A DNA stretch of 28,335 bases from JBAYJM01 sp964350585. GTDB taxonomy: Bacteria; Patescibacteriota; Patescibacteriia; 2-01-FULL-39-33. The notes under the pieces are model-generated. The model had not been told where the DNA came from. It saw nothing but the letters and a program-made list of their open reading frames with translations, and made no database searches. Of this stretch, positions 8,196-15,345 are shown one piece after another. Where the stretch lies: assembly GCA_964350585.1 (NCBI GenBank), contig CAYGKC010000014.1, forward strand, positions 1-28,335, written 5' to 3'. Within the stretch, counting starts at the first letter, position 1; every line of letters begins with the position of its first letter. The position numbers and the translations under genes are program-made.

Positions 8196-9866
8196 TTATT
8201 CGACAGTTACTGATTTAGCCAAATTCCTTGGCTTATCTACATCATAACCCTTACTCTTTCCAATATAATAGGAAAATAATTGAAGAGGCACAACACACAA
8301 AATTGGTTCCAGCATTTCATTAACTTTAGGAATATATATTACTTCATCTGCCATTTTGCTTACTGTGTCATCACCATCTGTCGCAATAGCTAAAATTCTT
8401 CCACTTCTTGCTTTAATTTCCTGCACATTTGAAATCATCTTTTCATAAACACTATCAAGAGGACAAATAGCTACTGTTGGGAAATTTTCATCAATCATAG
8501 CAATTGGTCCATGTTTCATTTCTCCGGCTCCATATCCTTCGGCATGGACATATGAAATTTCCTTAAGTTTAAGCGCGCCCTCAAATGCAATGGGAAATGT
8601 ATATTTTCTACCCATATAAAGGAAATCATTATAACCTGAATATTCAGTTGCGATTTGGCTTATTAATTCTTTCCTATCTAATATTATTTTTATTTTTTCA
8701 GGCAACTCTAAAATCTGCTGAACAATATTCTTGTTCATTTGATTATCTGCCGATCCCTTTAGTTCCGCCATCTTAATTGAAAATATTGTAAGTAGTGCAA
8801 CCTGAGACATAAAGGCTTTAGTTGATGCCACTCCTATTTCCGGACCGATCTGATTATAAATAACAGCATCAGATTCCCTAGCAATTGTAGATCCTACAGT
8901 ATTAACAATTGAAACAACTAAAGCGCCTTGTTTCTTCGCTTCTCTTATTGCAGCTAAAGTATCTGCTGTTTCTCCTGATTGAGTAATTGACAAAATCATT
9001 GTGCCAGGCTCGACAATTGGGGATCTGTACCTAAATTCTGAAGCATACTCACATTCAACCGGGATCTTAGCATATTCTTCCAAAAGATATTCACCTACCC
9101 ATCCCGCATAAAGAGCGGTACCGCAGGAAGTGATGATTATTCTTTTTATATCCTTAAGTTTATCTAAAATCGGATCCAATTCAGTTAACTTAACTCTTAA
9201 ATTCTCTTCATCAATGCGACCTCTTAAACTGTTTCTTATAACACTATCACCTTCCATGATTTCTTTCATCATAAAATGATCATAACCTCCTTTTTGGGTC
9301 TGCTCCACATCCCATTCGATAAGTTGCGGTTCTCTTTCAATTTCACTACCTTTAAGATTATATATTTTATAACTTTCATTATATAATTCAGCCCATTCTC
9401 CATCGTTTAGGTATATGACTTTTTTGGTGTGAGGGACAATAGCAGAAGGATCNNNNNNNNNNNNNNNNNNNNNNNNNNNNNNNNNNNNNNNNNNNNNNNN
9501 NNNNNNNNNNNNNNNNNNNNNNNNNNNNNNNNNNNNNNNNNNNNNNNNNNNNAGTTCACTGTAGTTTTCAACTATTCCATTATGCACCAACCATATATTT
9601 TGTCCGCAATCACTATGCGGATGTGAATTTATTTCAGAAGGAACTCCATGGGTAGCCCACCTGGTATGCGCAATTCCAACATTTCCCACAAAATCACTTC
9701 CGACTTTTGCTTCTAAATTTTTTACTTGTCCAACTGCTTTGACCACACCTGAACCCTTTACATATATTCCGGCGCTGTCATAACCTCTGTATTCCAAAGC
9801 CTTTAATCCTCCAATAAGCAATGGAGCGGCTTGTCTTTTGCCAATATAACCGAAAATCCCGCACAT
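8196..9866 (-). CDS. glmS: glutamine-fructose-6-phosphate aminotransferase, interrupted by an assembly gap
   Basis: Makes glucosamine-6-phosphate from fructose-6-phosphate and glutamine, the entry step to UDP-GlcNAc and peptidoglycan. The N-terminal glutaminase domain shows the catalytic MCGIFGYIG (Cys2 after Met removal exposes Cys as N-terminus), RGYDSAGI, HTRWATHG and LVHNGIVENY. After the N run come two SIS isomerase domains with SCGTALYAGW, ASEFRYR, SQSGETADTL, GVASTKAF and EGALKLKE, and the canonical C-terminus DVDKPRNLAKSVTVE. The 100-N gap (9453-9552) removes part of the glutaminase domain; by alignment in mind with E. coli GlmS about 84 residues belong there, but the gap allows only 33-34, so the true gene is about 50 codons longer (about 605 aa). 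Both flanks happen to remain in one frame. The gene has a structured leader (9867-10005). Confidence 0.97.
   Translation of the reverse strand: MCGIFGYIGKRQAAPLLIGGLKALEYRGYDSAGIYVKGSGVVKAVGQVKNLEAKVGSDFVGNVGIAHTRWATHGVPSEINSHPHSDCGQNIWLVHNGIVENYSEXXXXXXXXXXXXXXXXXXXXXXXXXXXXXXXXXXDPSAIVPHTKKVIYLNDGEWAELYNESYKIYNLKGSEIEREPQLIEWDVEQTQKGGYDHFMMKEIMEGDSVIRNSLRGRIDEENLRVKLTELDPILDKLKDIKRIIITSCGTALYAGWVGEYLLEEYAKIPVECEYASEFRYRSPIVEPGTMILSITQSGETADTLAAIREAKKQGALVVSIVNTVGSTIARESDAVIYNQIGPEIGVASTKAFMSQVALLTIFSIKMAELKGSADNQMNKNIVQQILELPEKIKIILDRKELISQIATEYSGYNDFLYMGRKYTFPIAFEGALKLKEISYVHAEGYGAGEMKHGPIAMIDENFPTVAICPLDSVYEKMISNVQEIKARSGRILAIATDGDDTVSKMADEVIYIPKVNEMLEPILCVVPLQLFSYYIGKSKGYDVDKPRNLAKSVTVE
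9453..9552. other. assembly gap, 100 N
   Basis: Exactly 100 undetermined bases, a conventional placeholder for a gap of unknown size, inside glmS. The protein on both sides indicates the missing DNA is nearer 250 bases. Confidence 0.98.
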
Positions 9867-9884
9867 AAATTAAAATTTTATTTA

Positions 9885-10005
9885 TTAAAAAAAGGCTTAT
9901 TAGCCATATTAAAATTGCCGATTATAATCGGCTTTATATATTCTGCCTTTGCCCAGCCGAATTCAAATTCAGCCAGGCTTTTGTTGATGTATGTTTCACC
10001 ATTTA
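9885..10005 (-). promoter_or_regulatory. structured leader of glmS (attenuator or small RNA)
   Basis: Between a good promoter (10034-10006) and glmS the minus strand holds three inverted repeats in order: a hairpin at 9978-9951 (GCTGAAT / ATTCGGC with an outer GCC/GGC), a perfect 16-bp palindrome GCCGATTATAATCGGC at 9932-9917, and GGCTAATAAGCC (9905-9894) followed by seven T, which looks like a small terminator 20 bases before the start codon. AAAGGC (9950-9945) can alternatively pair with the terminator arm GCCTTT (9896-9891), so two exclusive folds are possible. It is not recognisably the glmS ribozyme. Either a transcriptional attenuator for glmS or an independent ~115-nt RNA with its own terminator. 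Confidence 0.5.
9934..9999 (-). CDS. possible 21-aa leader peptide before glmS
   Basis: A GTG-started frame of 21 residues ending in SAGQRQNI whose GTG lies 6 bases after the -10 box of the glmS promoter, the same spacing seen at several suspected leaderless genes here. Its stop codon falls one base before the GCCGAT palindrome, so ribosome progress would affect the folding of the leader. There is no independent evidence of translation and the frame could be chance. Confidence 0.25.
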   Translation of the reverse strand: MKHTSTKAWLNLNSAGQRQNI

Positions 10006-10034
10006 ATTTTAATTAAAAAGCAGTATAAAGTCAA
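10006..10034 (-). promoter_or_regulatory. sigma70-type promoter upstream of glmS
   Basis: TTGACT (10034-10029), 17-bp spacer, TAAAAT (10011-10006) on the minus strand. The predicted start is near 9999, leaving a leader of about 130 nt before glmS. Confidence 0.65.
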
Positions 10035-10064
10035 AAATAATTAATTAGATAATTGGATTAAAAA

Positions 10065-10104
10065 ACTCCTAGGAAGCAGATGTTTTTAATTGCCTCTTCG
10101 GAGT
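10065..10104 (-). terminator. intrinsic terminator after the 106-aa gene
   Basis: On the minus strand ACTCC (10104-10100) pairs with GGAGT (10069-10065), with partial pairing inside, followed directly by a run of T. It begins 12 bases past the stop at 10116 and separates this unit from the glmS promoter. Confidence 0.6.
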
Positions 10105-10115
10105 ACAGAATTTTA

Positions 10116-10436
10116 CTACTTGAAATTGCGCAATTCGGTTATTATTCGGTCAAGTACGTGAGGACTTGATTGAGTCGATATATCTTGAAGAGCCGAGTCA
10201 ATCCTAATTGCAAACTTCTTTAACTTGCTTTTTCTTTTTTGAGAAGTGATACTAGTAACAGCACTATGTAATACGCACCAAAGTTCATTTGCCTCTTGAT
10301 TTACTCCCGGAACAATTCTTTCAATTGCCGATGTGAATTCCTCGTACCGCCCAGCATGCCCAGAAGCCTTTAGCCATCTTGCAAGAATTTTTGCAATTTC
10401 GCGATAGCCGTTAGCAACCCTTCTTACTTCGTCCAT
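10116..10436 (-). CDS. hypothetical protein, 106 aa, helical
   Basis: Not recognised. The start is fixed by a strong Shine-Dalgarno GGAGGG (10448-10443) 6 bases before ATG 10436; a longer frame with 15 extra residues begins upstream but has no such signal. The product is 106 residues, soluble, probably all-helical, with a basic middle (SQKRKSKLKKFAIRI, about 66-80), no signal peptide and no clear motif. The gene is a self-contained unit: promoter at 10497-10470, Shine-Dalgarno, and terminator at 10104-10065. Its G+C (about 43% by eye) is clearly above that of the neighbours and it is one of four such orphan cassettes in the window, suggesting later arrival in the genome. Confidence 0.75.
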   Translation of the reverse strand: MDEVRRVANGYREIAKILARWLKASGHAGRYEEFTSAIERIVPGVNQEANELWCVLHSAVTSITSQKRKSKLKKFAIRIDSALQDISTQSSPHVLDRIITELRNFK

Positions 10437-10469
10437 AATTATCCCTCCAATGTAGGTTACGCTTAAATT

Positions 10470-10497
10470 AGAATAGCACAATATTGAAAATATTCAA
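10470..10497 (-). promoter_or_regulatory. promoter of the 106-aa gene with overlapping inverted repeat
   Basis: TTGAAT (10497-10492), 16-bp spacer, TATTCT (10475-10470). TTGAA-AATA-TTCAA (10484-10497) is an inverted repeat covering the -35 box and could be an operator, though it is short and A/T-rich. Confidence 0.5.
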
Positions 10498-10506
10498 GTA
10501 CTAAAC

Positions 10507-11211
10507 TTATCTTATTAAATACCCTCTTCTCTTATCATCTGCCATTTTTTCTATAGCATATCTTAGCATTGTTCTTGGCATTTTTTTATAATTTTCATCC
10601 TTTAAAAAATTTTCCAAAACAAGTATGTCTCTTTTGCCCATCTCCCTAAGCATCCAGCCAACTGCCTTATGTATCAAATCGTGATTATCTTTCAATAAAA
10701 TTTTGGCAATTTTAATTGTATCGTCAAATTCACCATTTCTTATAAACTCATAGGTAGAAACAATACTGATCCTTTTTTTCCATAAATTATCGGAATTGGC
10801 AAATTCATAGAGAAGATCGCGAGGCTTATCCAAAAGCCAATTTCCTAAAAGCTTATAACAAGATAAATCAACTAGGTCCCAATTATTTACTCCCTTTAAG
10901 TTTTTTAAATAAAAATCAATACACTTCTTTTTATCAGTTAAAATTTTTGATTTTTGATATTTTAAAACCAAAATAAAAAGTGATAATAATCTTTCCTCGT
11001 GAATTTTACTGTTAATAAGTATTTTTAAATCTGTAAAAATAAGATCAATATTATTCTTAGCAACAGTTCTTATATCAGGAACCATAACTCCAATAAAGAT
11101 GTCACCTTCCCCGTATTCATTTTTTCCACATTTAAAAAAGCGGGGCAAAAAAATAGCCTTGTCTTTTCTGGCGAATTTTTTTAAGTCATTTTGTATTTTT
11201 AATTTTTCCAT
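10507..11211 (-). CDS. DNA alkylation repair protein, AlkD-like
   Basis: A 234-residue HEAT-like-repeat DNA glycosylase of the AlkD family, which removes N3- and N7-alkylpurines without flipping the base. Family landmarks are in place: NNWDLVD (Trp111, Asp112, Asp115), LWKKRISIVSTYEFIR with Arg147, HKAVGWMLREMGKRD with Trp186, and MPRTMLRYAIEKM near the C-terminus; these match the Trp-Asp-Arg-Trp set described for Bacillus AlkD in position and spacing. Normal length. It is a single gene between two orphan cassettes. A TATTAT box (11223-11218) lies 6 bases before ATG 11211, overlapping a TATAAT (11220-11215), and no Shine-Dalgarno is seen, so the transcript may be leaderless. Confidence 0.93.
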   Translation of the reverse strand: MEKLKIQNDLKKFARKDKAIFLPRFFKCGKNEYGEGDIFIGVMVPDIRTVAKNNIDLIFTDLKILINSKIHEERLLSLFILVLKYQKSKILTDKKKCIDFYLKNLKGVNNWDLVDLSCYKLLGNWLLDKPRDLLYEFANSDNLWKKRISIVSTYEFIRNGEFDDTIKIAKILLKDNHDLIHKAVGWMLREMGKRDILVLENFLKDENYKKMPRTMLRYAIEKMADDKRRGYLIR

Positions 11212-11217
11212 AAGATT

Positions 11218-11223
11218 ATAATA
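11218..11223 (-). promoter_or_regulatory. -10 box immediately before the alkD-like start
   Basis: TATTAT reads on the minus strand 11223-11218, leaving 6 bases before ATG 11211; an overlapping TATAAT is at 11220-11215. Fits a leaderless start; no clear -35. Confidence 0.35.
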
Positions 11224-11247
11224 TCAAATATTTATAAAAATTAAAAA

Positions 11248-11269
11248 GCGCCGCAATAAATTACGACGC
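11248..11269 (-). terminator. intrinsic terminator after the 333-aa gene
   Basis: On the minus strand GCGTCGTAA pairs with TTGCGGCGC (9 bp with two G-T pairs) over a 4-base loop, followed by TTTTT. It lies 126 bases past the stop at 11396; the 3' untranslated stretch between also holds a weaker hairpin (AAGCG/CGCTT near 11299-11317) and no gene that I can support. Confidence 0.85.
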
Positions 11270-11395
11270 CAAAGCTTTGCCTTTTAACAACAAGCGTTCT
11301 AGACCGCTTGGCCTCCGGCTAAAAGCGAATGCCTTTGGAAAACAAAGTTCCTCCGGTTATCAAAGATCAAGTTTATGTCACTATCTTGCAAAAGA

Positions 11396-12397
11396 TCAGG
11401 TATTGCTCTTAAGAGTAATTCCCAATTCTTCCCTCACCTCGGCATTTTTACGAATACAGCTGTTTAAGTTCCTGACGTTTACAGGATCTCTCACCCCCGG
11501 CACTTGAACTTCTGCAGGCCTTCCCCCTTCATTTCTGCCAATAATCGGCAGAAGTATATAGTTTAAACCTTTCTCATGTACCATGTCAGGGGGCAAATCC
11601 CATTTAAGAAGATATTTCTGTGCCATAGCCATCAAAGTAAAAAAGTCTTCACGGTAGTTGTTTTGAACAATCACTTTTGGCTTTCTAAGCAGAAGCAGAA
11701 CAAGTAATGCAAGAATGATTATCACGGCAAAGACAAATAACCAGAAATACAAATCCGAGTGCCTTTCGTCACCCAGTAGTGTTTGTATTTCATTCTGCTG
11801 AGAAGCGATAACTTGATGGTTTTTGACAAGTTGCTCATTTACCTCTGCCAACATTGCTTCAAGTTCTCCGATCCTTGCATCTCTTTTTGATATTTCTGCC
11901 TCATAGCCCGCAATAATCGCTTCTGTGTTAGCCACTTTTTGCTTTAGTTCATTCAACTCATTCTGAAGTCTTTGAAGTTCCAGCAATGTACTATCGGGAA
12001 CAACCGGAACGAGAATTTCTTGACGAAGAATTGGAGTGGAGGCGATAGCCGTAGCAGATGTTGCAGGTTCCACTGTAAATGCTTCTGTAGAAGTAATTTC
12101 CGACGGTGGCGGAACAGAAATAGGGGCTAAAGCATGTGAAGAATGATAACCTGCCGGAGCAGGAATCACCCATATTCCAGGTCGCATTGTTCTAAAGTTT
12201 CTTTTCGTATCCGCCATTCCTCTCATCCGGGCAAATTCTTTCCGAAATACGGGCCATGGAATTTCTGATCTATAGGGAGCGTTCTTCCAAAACCCCCATA
12301 CTGTTGAGCCCCTTGGAGCATCAACCTTTAAGCTCTCAAAGGCGGCATTTGCAATGTTCGCCCAGAGAACAAGAAACACTATAATAATTTGCTTCAT
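11396..12397 (-). CDS. signal-peptide, coiled-coil, single-span membrane protein, 333 aa (unknown)
   Basis: Not recognised. The start is ATG 12397, chosen because AGGAG precedes it by 7 bases and the frame then opens with a signal peptide (MKQIIIVFLVLWANIANA, cleavage after residue 18); a longer frame upstream lacks both. Order: residues 25-80 a small domain ending in PGIWVIPAP that has a faint LysM/FimV-like look, 85-130 a Pro/Ser/Thr/Ala-rich linker, 135-210 a coiled coil, 216-238 a transmembrane helix, then Arg-Lys-Pro-Lys and a ~95-residue cytosolic domain. The layout (outside domain, coiled coil, membrane, inside domain) resembles FimV-like scaffolds, but this is topology only. G+C is around 42%, higher than neighbours. 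Own terminator at 11269-11248. Confidence 0.75.
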   Translation of the reverse strand: MKQIIIVFLVLWANIANAAFESLKVDAPRGSTVWGFWKNAPYRSEIPWPVFRKEFARMRGMADTKRNFRTMRPGIWVIPAPAGYHSSHALAPISVPPPSEITSTEAFTVEPATSATAIASTPILRQEILVPVVPDSTLLELQRLQNELNELKQKVANTEAIIAGYEAEISKRDARIGELEAMLAEVNEQLVKNHQVIASQQNEIQTLLGDERHSDLYFWLFVFAVIIILALLVLLLLRKPKVIVQNNYREDFFTLMAMAQKYLLKWDLPPDMVHEKGLNYILLPIIGRNEGGRPAEVQVPGVRDPVNVRNLNSCIRKNAEVREELGITLKSNT

Positions 12398-12514
12398 GCA
12401 TATCTCCTGCGCCCATAGGCGATATAGTGCACATTTTTTAAAAGTACTATAGGAAGTCACAACTTCCCTGATCTAATTCTTATATAATTTTATTAAGGAA
12501 TTATTAAATAAAAA

Positions 12515-12533
12515 AAGGCGGTTATTCCGCCTT
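12515..12533 (-). terminator. bidirectional-looking terminator after the surface-repeat gene
   Basis: AAGGCGG-AATAA-CCGCCTT on the minus strand followed by T7; the plus strand also ends in a T-rich run. It lies 23 bases past the stop at 12557. The 12398-12514 stretch upstream of the 333-aa gene also contains an inverted repeat GAAGT-TGTG-ACTTC (near 12453-12466) but no convincing promoter. Confidence 0.9.
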
Positions 12534-12556
12534 CTTTTTTTCTGAAATAAATTAAG

Positions 12557-13477
12557 CTATTTAAAACGCACTCCTGATAACATTTTCAGATAAGTAACAT
12601 AATTCTCGCTGTTTTTAACATCTTCAGACTCATTATAATCAATAAACATAATAATATAAATCTTACTATTTACTTTAATAACGGTTTCTTCTATTGCTAT
12701 ATTTCTACCACCCGAAGTTCCAAGTCCTTGTACTCTATAGGCAGCATAACCATCAATTCTTGTCTCAATTTCTGAATCAACTTTAATAAAATTACCTAGA
12801 GCTATTTCTTTAATAGATCTTGGCACATCTTTATATTCATAAACCTCAAAAATTGCACTTCCTTCAATATTTGAAACACTTCCCATTAATACTTCGCCCT
12901 TTTTATGAATCTTCCAATCCGAAGGATAAAAGTAAGTTATGGACAAATCAGCAGGCTTACTGTTAACAGACCAATTCTCATTTAAACTTCCTTTAACTTC
13001 ACCATATCTATCTGTGTAATGCTTTGGAAAAATAATTACTCTTTTCCCCCAATTTTTTCCAAAAAATTTTACTGCAGTTGCAGGATTATCTAGTTTATAT
13101 AGCTCTTTATTGATGCCGACCGAGTAAATAGCTGTGCCTACGCCAAACTGTATCAAAAAACTTCCCGGTGTCACTGCTACATCTTCACCTGTAGGCAAAG
13201 CGACAAATTCGTTAGTAGAAAGTTCTTTTAAATTTACCGCACTCCAATCTACTCCTTTTGTGCTTGCATCATCATTTTTATAAAACCAACTTTTTAGTAC
13301 TGTCGGATTTAAAAAACGATGTTTTTGTCCGTTTTGAACTAAAAATATATCGAAGGCTCCCTCTGCTTTAATTACAGATCCGTTTGGCAAGGTGACTGCT
13401 TCAACCTGAATTGCAAAAACCATAAGAGAAGCGCAAAAAATTATTGACACTACTCCATAAGCGATTAACTTTTTCAT
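12557..13477 (-). CDS. secreted protein with CPR-type surface repeats
   Basis: A 306-residue exported protein with signal peptide (cleavage near VEA, residue 27). Residues about 30-165 form two related units with the pattern 'PNGSVIKAEG...VQNGQKHRF.NP..L.SWF...' and 'TPGSFLIQFG..TAIYSVGINKELYKL...', a repeat widely seen in exported proteins of Patescibacteria; it has no fixed function name that I know. Residues about 175-306 look like a separate beta-rich domain beginning ITYFYPSDWKI and resembling the PsbP/MOG1-type fold, by pattern only. Probably a cell-surface or released protein. ATG 13477 has no Shine-Dalgarno; a TATAAT at 13509-13504 would give a 20-nt leader. Low G+C like the host background. 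Confidence 0.8.
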   Translation of the reverse strand: MKKLIAYGVVSIIFCASLMVFAIQVEAVTLPNGSVIKAEGAFDIFLVQNGQKHRFLNPTVLKSWFYKNDDASTKGVDWSAVNLKELSTNEFVALPTGEDVAVTPGSFLIQFGVGTAIYSVGINKELYKLDNPATAVKFFGKNWGKRVIIFPKHYTDRYGEVKGSLNENWSVNSKPADLSITYFYPSDWKIHKKGEVLMGSVSNIEGSAIFEVYEYKDVPRSIKEIALGNFIKVDSEIETRIDGYAAYRVQGLGTSGGRNIAIEETVIKVNSKIYIIMFIDYNESEDVKNSENYVTYLKMLSGVRFK

Positions 13478-13503
13478 ATTTTTTTATTATTACTATTTGT
13501 TTA

Positions 13504-13509
13504 ATTATA
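13504..13509 (-). promoter_or_regulatory. -10 box for the surface-repeat gene
   Basis: TATAAT on the minus strand 13509-13504, about 27 bases before ATG 13477. No good -35. Confidence 0.35.
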
Positions 13510-13541
13510 CAACTATTTTTAAATTTTGGGAAATAAAAAAA

Positions 13542-13594
13542 CCGTCAGCAAGCAGAATCGATTCTCGAAGGACGCGAGAACTGCTTACTGACGG
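13542..13594 (-). terminator. very long intrinsic terminator of the lipoprotein gene
   Basis: On the minus strand CCGTCAGTAAGCAG pairs with CTGCTTGCTGACGG (14 bp, one T-G), and inside it TTCTCG pairs with CGAGAA; a six-base bulge separates the two stems on the 3' side. Seven T follow. About 20 bp in total, far longer than the other terminators in the window. Confidence 0.92.
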
Positions 13595-13602
13595 AAGAAG
13601 GA

Positions 13603-13671
13603 GAAACGCTGGCCGAAGCACATTAGCCAGCATTTCATGAAACGCCTGACCATCACGGGGTCAGGGTTTCA
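13603..13671 (-). other. two tandem hairpins in the 3' region of the lipoprotein mRNA
   Basis: Between the stop (13679) and the terminator the transcript forms hairpin 1 (13671-13638: TGAAAC...GTTTCA enclosing CTGACC/GGTCAG) and hairpin 2 (13636-13603: GAAATGCTGGC with GCCAGCGTTTC, 11 bp with one T-G). With the terminator they make three consecutive strong stems in about 130 nt. Neither has a U-tract; possible roles are RNA stability or processing. Confidence 0.75.
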
Positions 13672-13678
13672 GTTGGGG

Positions 13679-15244
13679 TTAGTTGGGGAACTGCACACCT
13701 ACGTCTCCTCCGTAACTGATAACACCCCGGAGTTTTGAATCCAGAGGTAGGCGGTAGTCACTTCCCAGATTCGGATTAATCTGGTTAAGTGGCCAGCACC
13801 CGACTTGACGGATGTCATTCCACGATCCGCGCCTGGAAACATAGGACCACTGTCCGACGTTCCACATAACGCAATACTCCGTGGTAACGTCGCCATTGTC
13901 GGCATAAATGCCTATGCTGGCGTCCAAGATGATGCTGTTGGATATGACGACATCCTGTTCATTGTATAGAACCAGGCCGTCGCCGAATCCCGTACCATCA
14001 ATCACGCAGTGATTGACACGTACTGAACTGCAGTAGTTTGTCACAATGCCGTTGTAATACGTGGCATTGTTTTTAACTACCACATTTTGCAAATCCAAAG
14101 TGATACCTTCGGCGAAAATTACGCCGTTTTGGTAGCCATTGGAGGGCGGGCTGGCTTCGTTGCCAATGACCTGCAGGTTGGAAAGGCGAACGAGAGGAAC
14201 GCCACCGCCCTTGGTCGCAAAAGAAGATGAGAAAAACACCGTACCCGGGGCATAAACAAAAGTCTTATCAGCACCGGCACCTTCTGCGATTACCGTCTTA
14301 TTGTAAGTATTTACTGGCCCCTGATAGATTCCGGCAAACAGCCGAATATCCACAGGGGATTCACAGACATCAATCGCTGCCTGAAGAGAGTCGTACAACT
14401 GGCCATTAGCAATGACCCATTTGACAAATCCCAGGTCAATGTCCAATTCTGCCGCAATCTCACTTTCTGCATATTCCACCCAGAAACTCTGACGCAGAGG
14501 TGAGACATACGCGTCAAACGAAAATACATTCCCATCCAAATCAGCCGGTGATATGGCAACCGGTCCCGCAAAAAGCGGAAGATCAAATTCGCATACAACC
14601 AAACTACCATTCCACCACCATTTACCTCCGAAATACGGATTCCCATCAGCATCAAAAATGCGGATGTTTTCTGACAATGCCCATCCTTCCGTCGAAAAAT
14701 TCCCTTGAGGAATTTCGACGAAAATCTGGTAGTGGTACATTGGAAGCTGATGAAGTAGTATAGGACCAACGTGGTTCAGTCCAGGTACCAAACAGACTTC
14801 AAGATCTGCCACGAATTGTGCCTGCCAAACATCATCGTAAGCCATCACCACAAGGTGATAACGACCAACGGGCACCGCAATGGTTTCTCTCGCCTGACCG
14901 TTAATTAGGTCAACCGTGTCATTGTATGCCCACGATGCATTCATCCCAAACCTGTCCCAATCCTCGGGCTCGATGAATCGAATCTGGATTCGAGACACAG
15001 AGGATTCCATGTTCATAATCAACTCGTAGAGTTGATCATTGGTCATAGCTTTTTCAGCCATCAACTCTTGGGCCTTTTCAAGCTCGCCAAAAGTCAACTT
15101 CACTTTTGCCATCTCCACCTCTTCGGGCGGAGTCACAACCGGCGGATTATCCGTCGGAGGCGCAACGGGCGTCATTGTCGGACAACCTGTCAATGCCAAA
15201 CCAACCAAAACCGTCAGCATCAGAAATACGAGGTTCTTCTTCAT
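13679..15244 (-). CDS. lipoprotein with parallel beta-helix domain, 521 aa
   Basis: An exported lipoprotein: basic start MKKN, hydrophobic core and lipobox LTGC with the acylated cysteine at residue 21, then a Pro/Thr-rich linker (24-43). Residues about 45-280 hold a Glu/Lys helical segment and beta-rich domains of unknown type; about 285-500 shows the spaced short strands of a right-handed parallel beta-helix (ADKTFVYAP, LSNLQVIG, LQNVVVKNN, VRVNHCVIDG, VVISNSIILD), a fold often used to bind or cleave polysaccharides, though no catalytic set can be named. The start is firm: AGGAG 6 bases before ATG 15244. G+C is near 50% by eye against about 33% for neighbours, so recent acquisition is likely. 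It has a perfect promoter, an attenuator-like leader and a three-hairpin 3' end. Confidence 0.82.
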   Translation of the reverse strand: MKKNLVFLMLTVLVGLALTGCPTMTPVAPPTDNPPVVTPPEEVEMAKVKLTFGELEKAQELMAEKAMTNDQLYELIMNMESSVSRIQIRFIEPEDWDRFGMNASWAYNDTVDLINGQARETIAVPVGRYHLVVMAYDDVWQAQFVADLEVCLVPGLNHVGPILLHQLPMYHYQIFVEIPQGNFSTEGWALSENIRIFDADGNPYFGGKWWWNGSLVVCEFDLPLFAGPVAISPADLDGNVFSFDAYVSPLRQSFWVEYAESEIAAELDIDLGFVKWVIANGQLYDSLQAAIDVCESPVDIRLFAGIYQGPVNTYNKTVIAEGAGADKTFVYAPGTVFFSSSFATKGGGVPLVRLSNLQVIGNEASPPSNGYQNGVIFAEGITLDLQNVVVKNNATYYNGIVTNYCSSVRVNHCVIDGTGFGDGLVLYNEQDVVISNSIILDASIGIYADNGDVTTEYCVMWNVGQWSYVSRRGSWNDIRQVGCWPLNQINPNLGSDYRLPLDSKLRGVISYGGDVGVQFPN

Positions 15245-15273
15245 GGCTTTCTCCTTTGAGTTTAAACAAAAAA

Positions 15274-15305
15274 ATCACAAATCCGACGGTATGCCGGATT
15301 GCGAT
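15274..15305 (-). terminator. terminator-like hairpin inside the lipoprotein leader (attenuator candidate)
   Basis: On the minus strand ATCGCAATCCG pairs with CGGATTTGTGAT (11 bp, one bulged T, one G-T) over a 9-base loop and is followed by a T7 run (15274-15268). It sits between the promoter (start near 15339) and the Shine-Dalgarno, where a terminator would abort most transcripts unless refolded. Confidence 0.6.
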
Positions 15306-15345
15306 AAATTCACTATTGTTCTTTAGTTGTAAAGACCAATCTTTA

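Noticed and set aside
8585..8776. 63-aa plus-strand frame inside glmS, and similar frames at 5912-6121, 9831-10016, 14500-14763, 15707-15982, 17961-18346, 20299-20481 and 28017-28315
   Set aside because: Each lies opposite a well-supported gene or its leader, has no start signals and no protein-like pattern of its own.
9867..10005. glmS ribozyme or another named riboswitch before glmS
   Set aside because: The leader is too short and lacks the conserved glmS core; no known riboswitch consensus could be matched, so it is reported only as a structured leader.
11277..11507. 76-aa plus-strand frame overlapping the 3' end of the 333-aa gene
   Set aside because: Runs antisense across the terminator region and the gene's conserved frame, without a Shine-Dalgarno or promoter.
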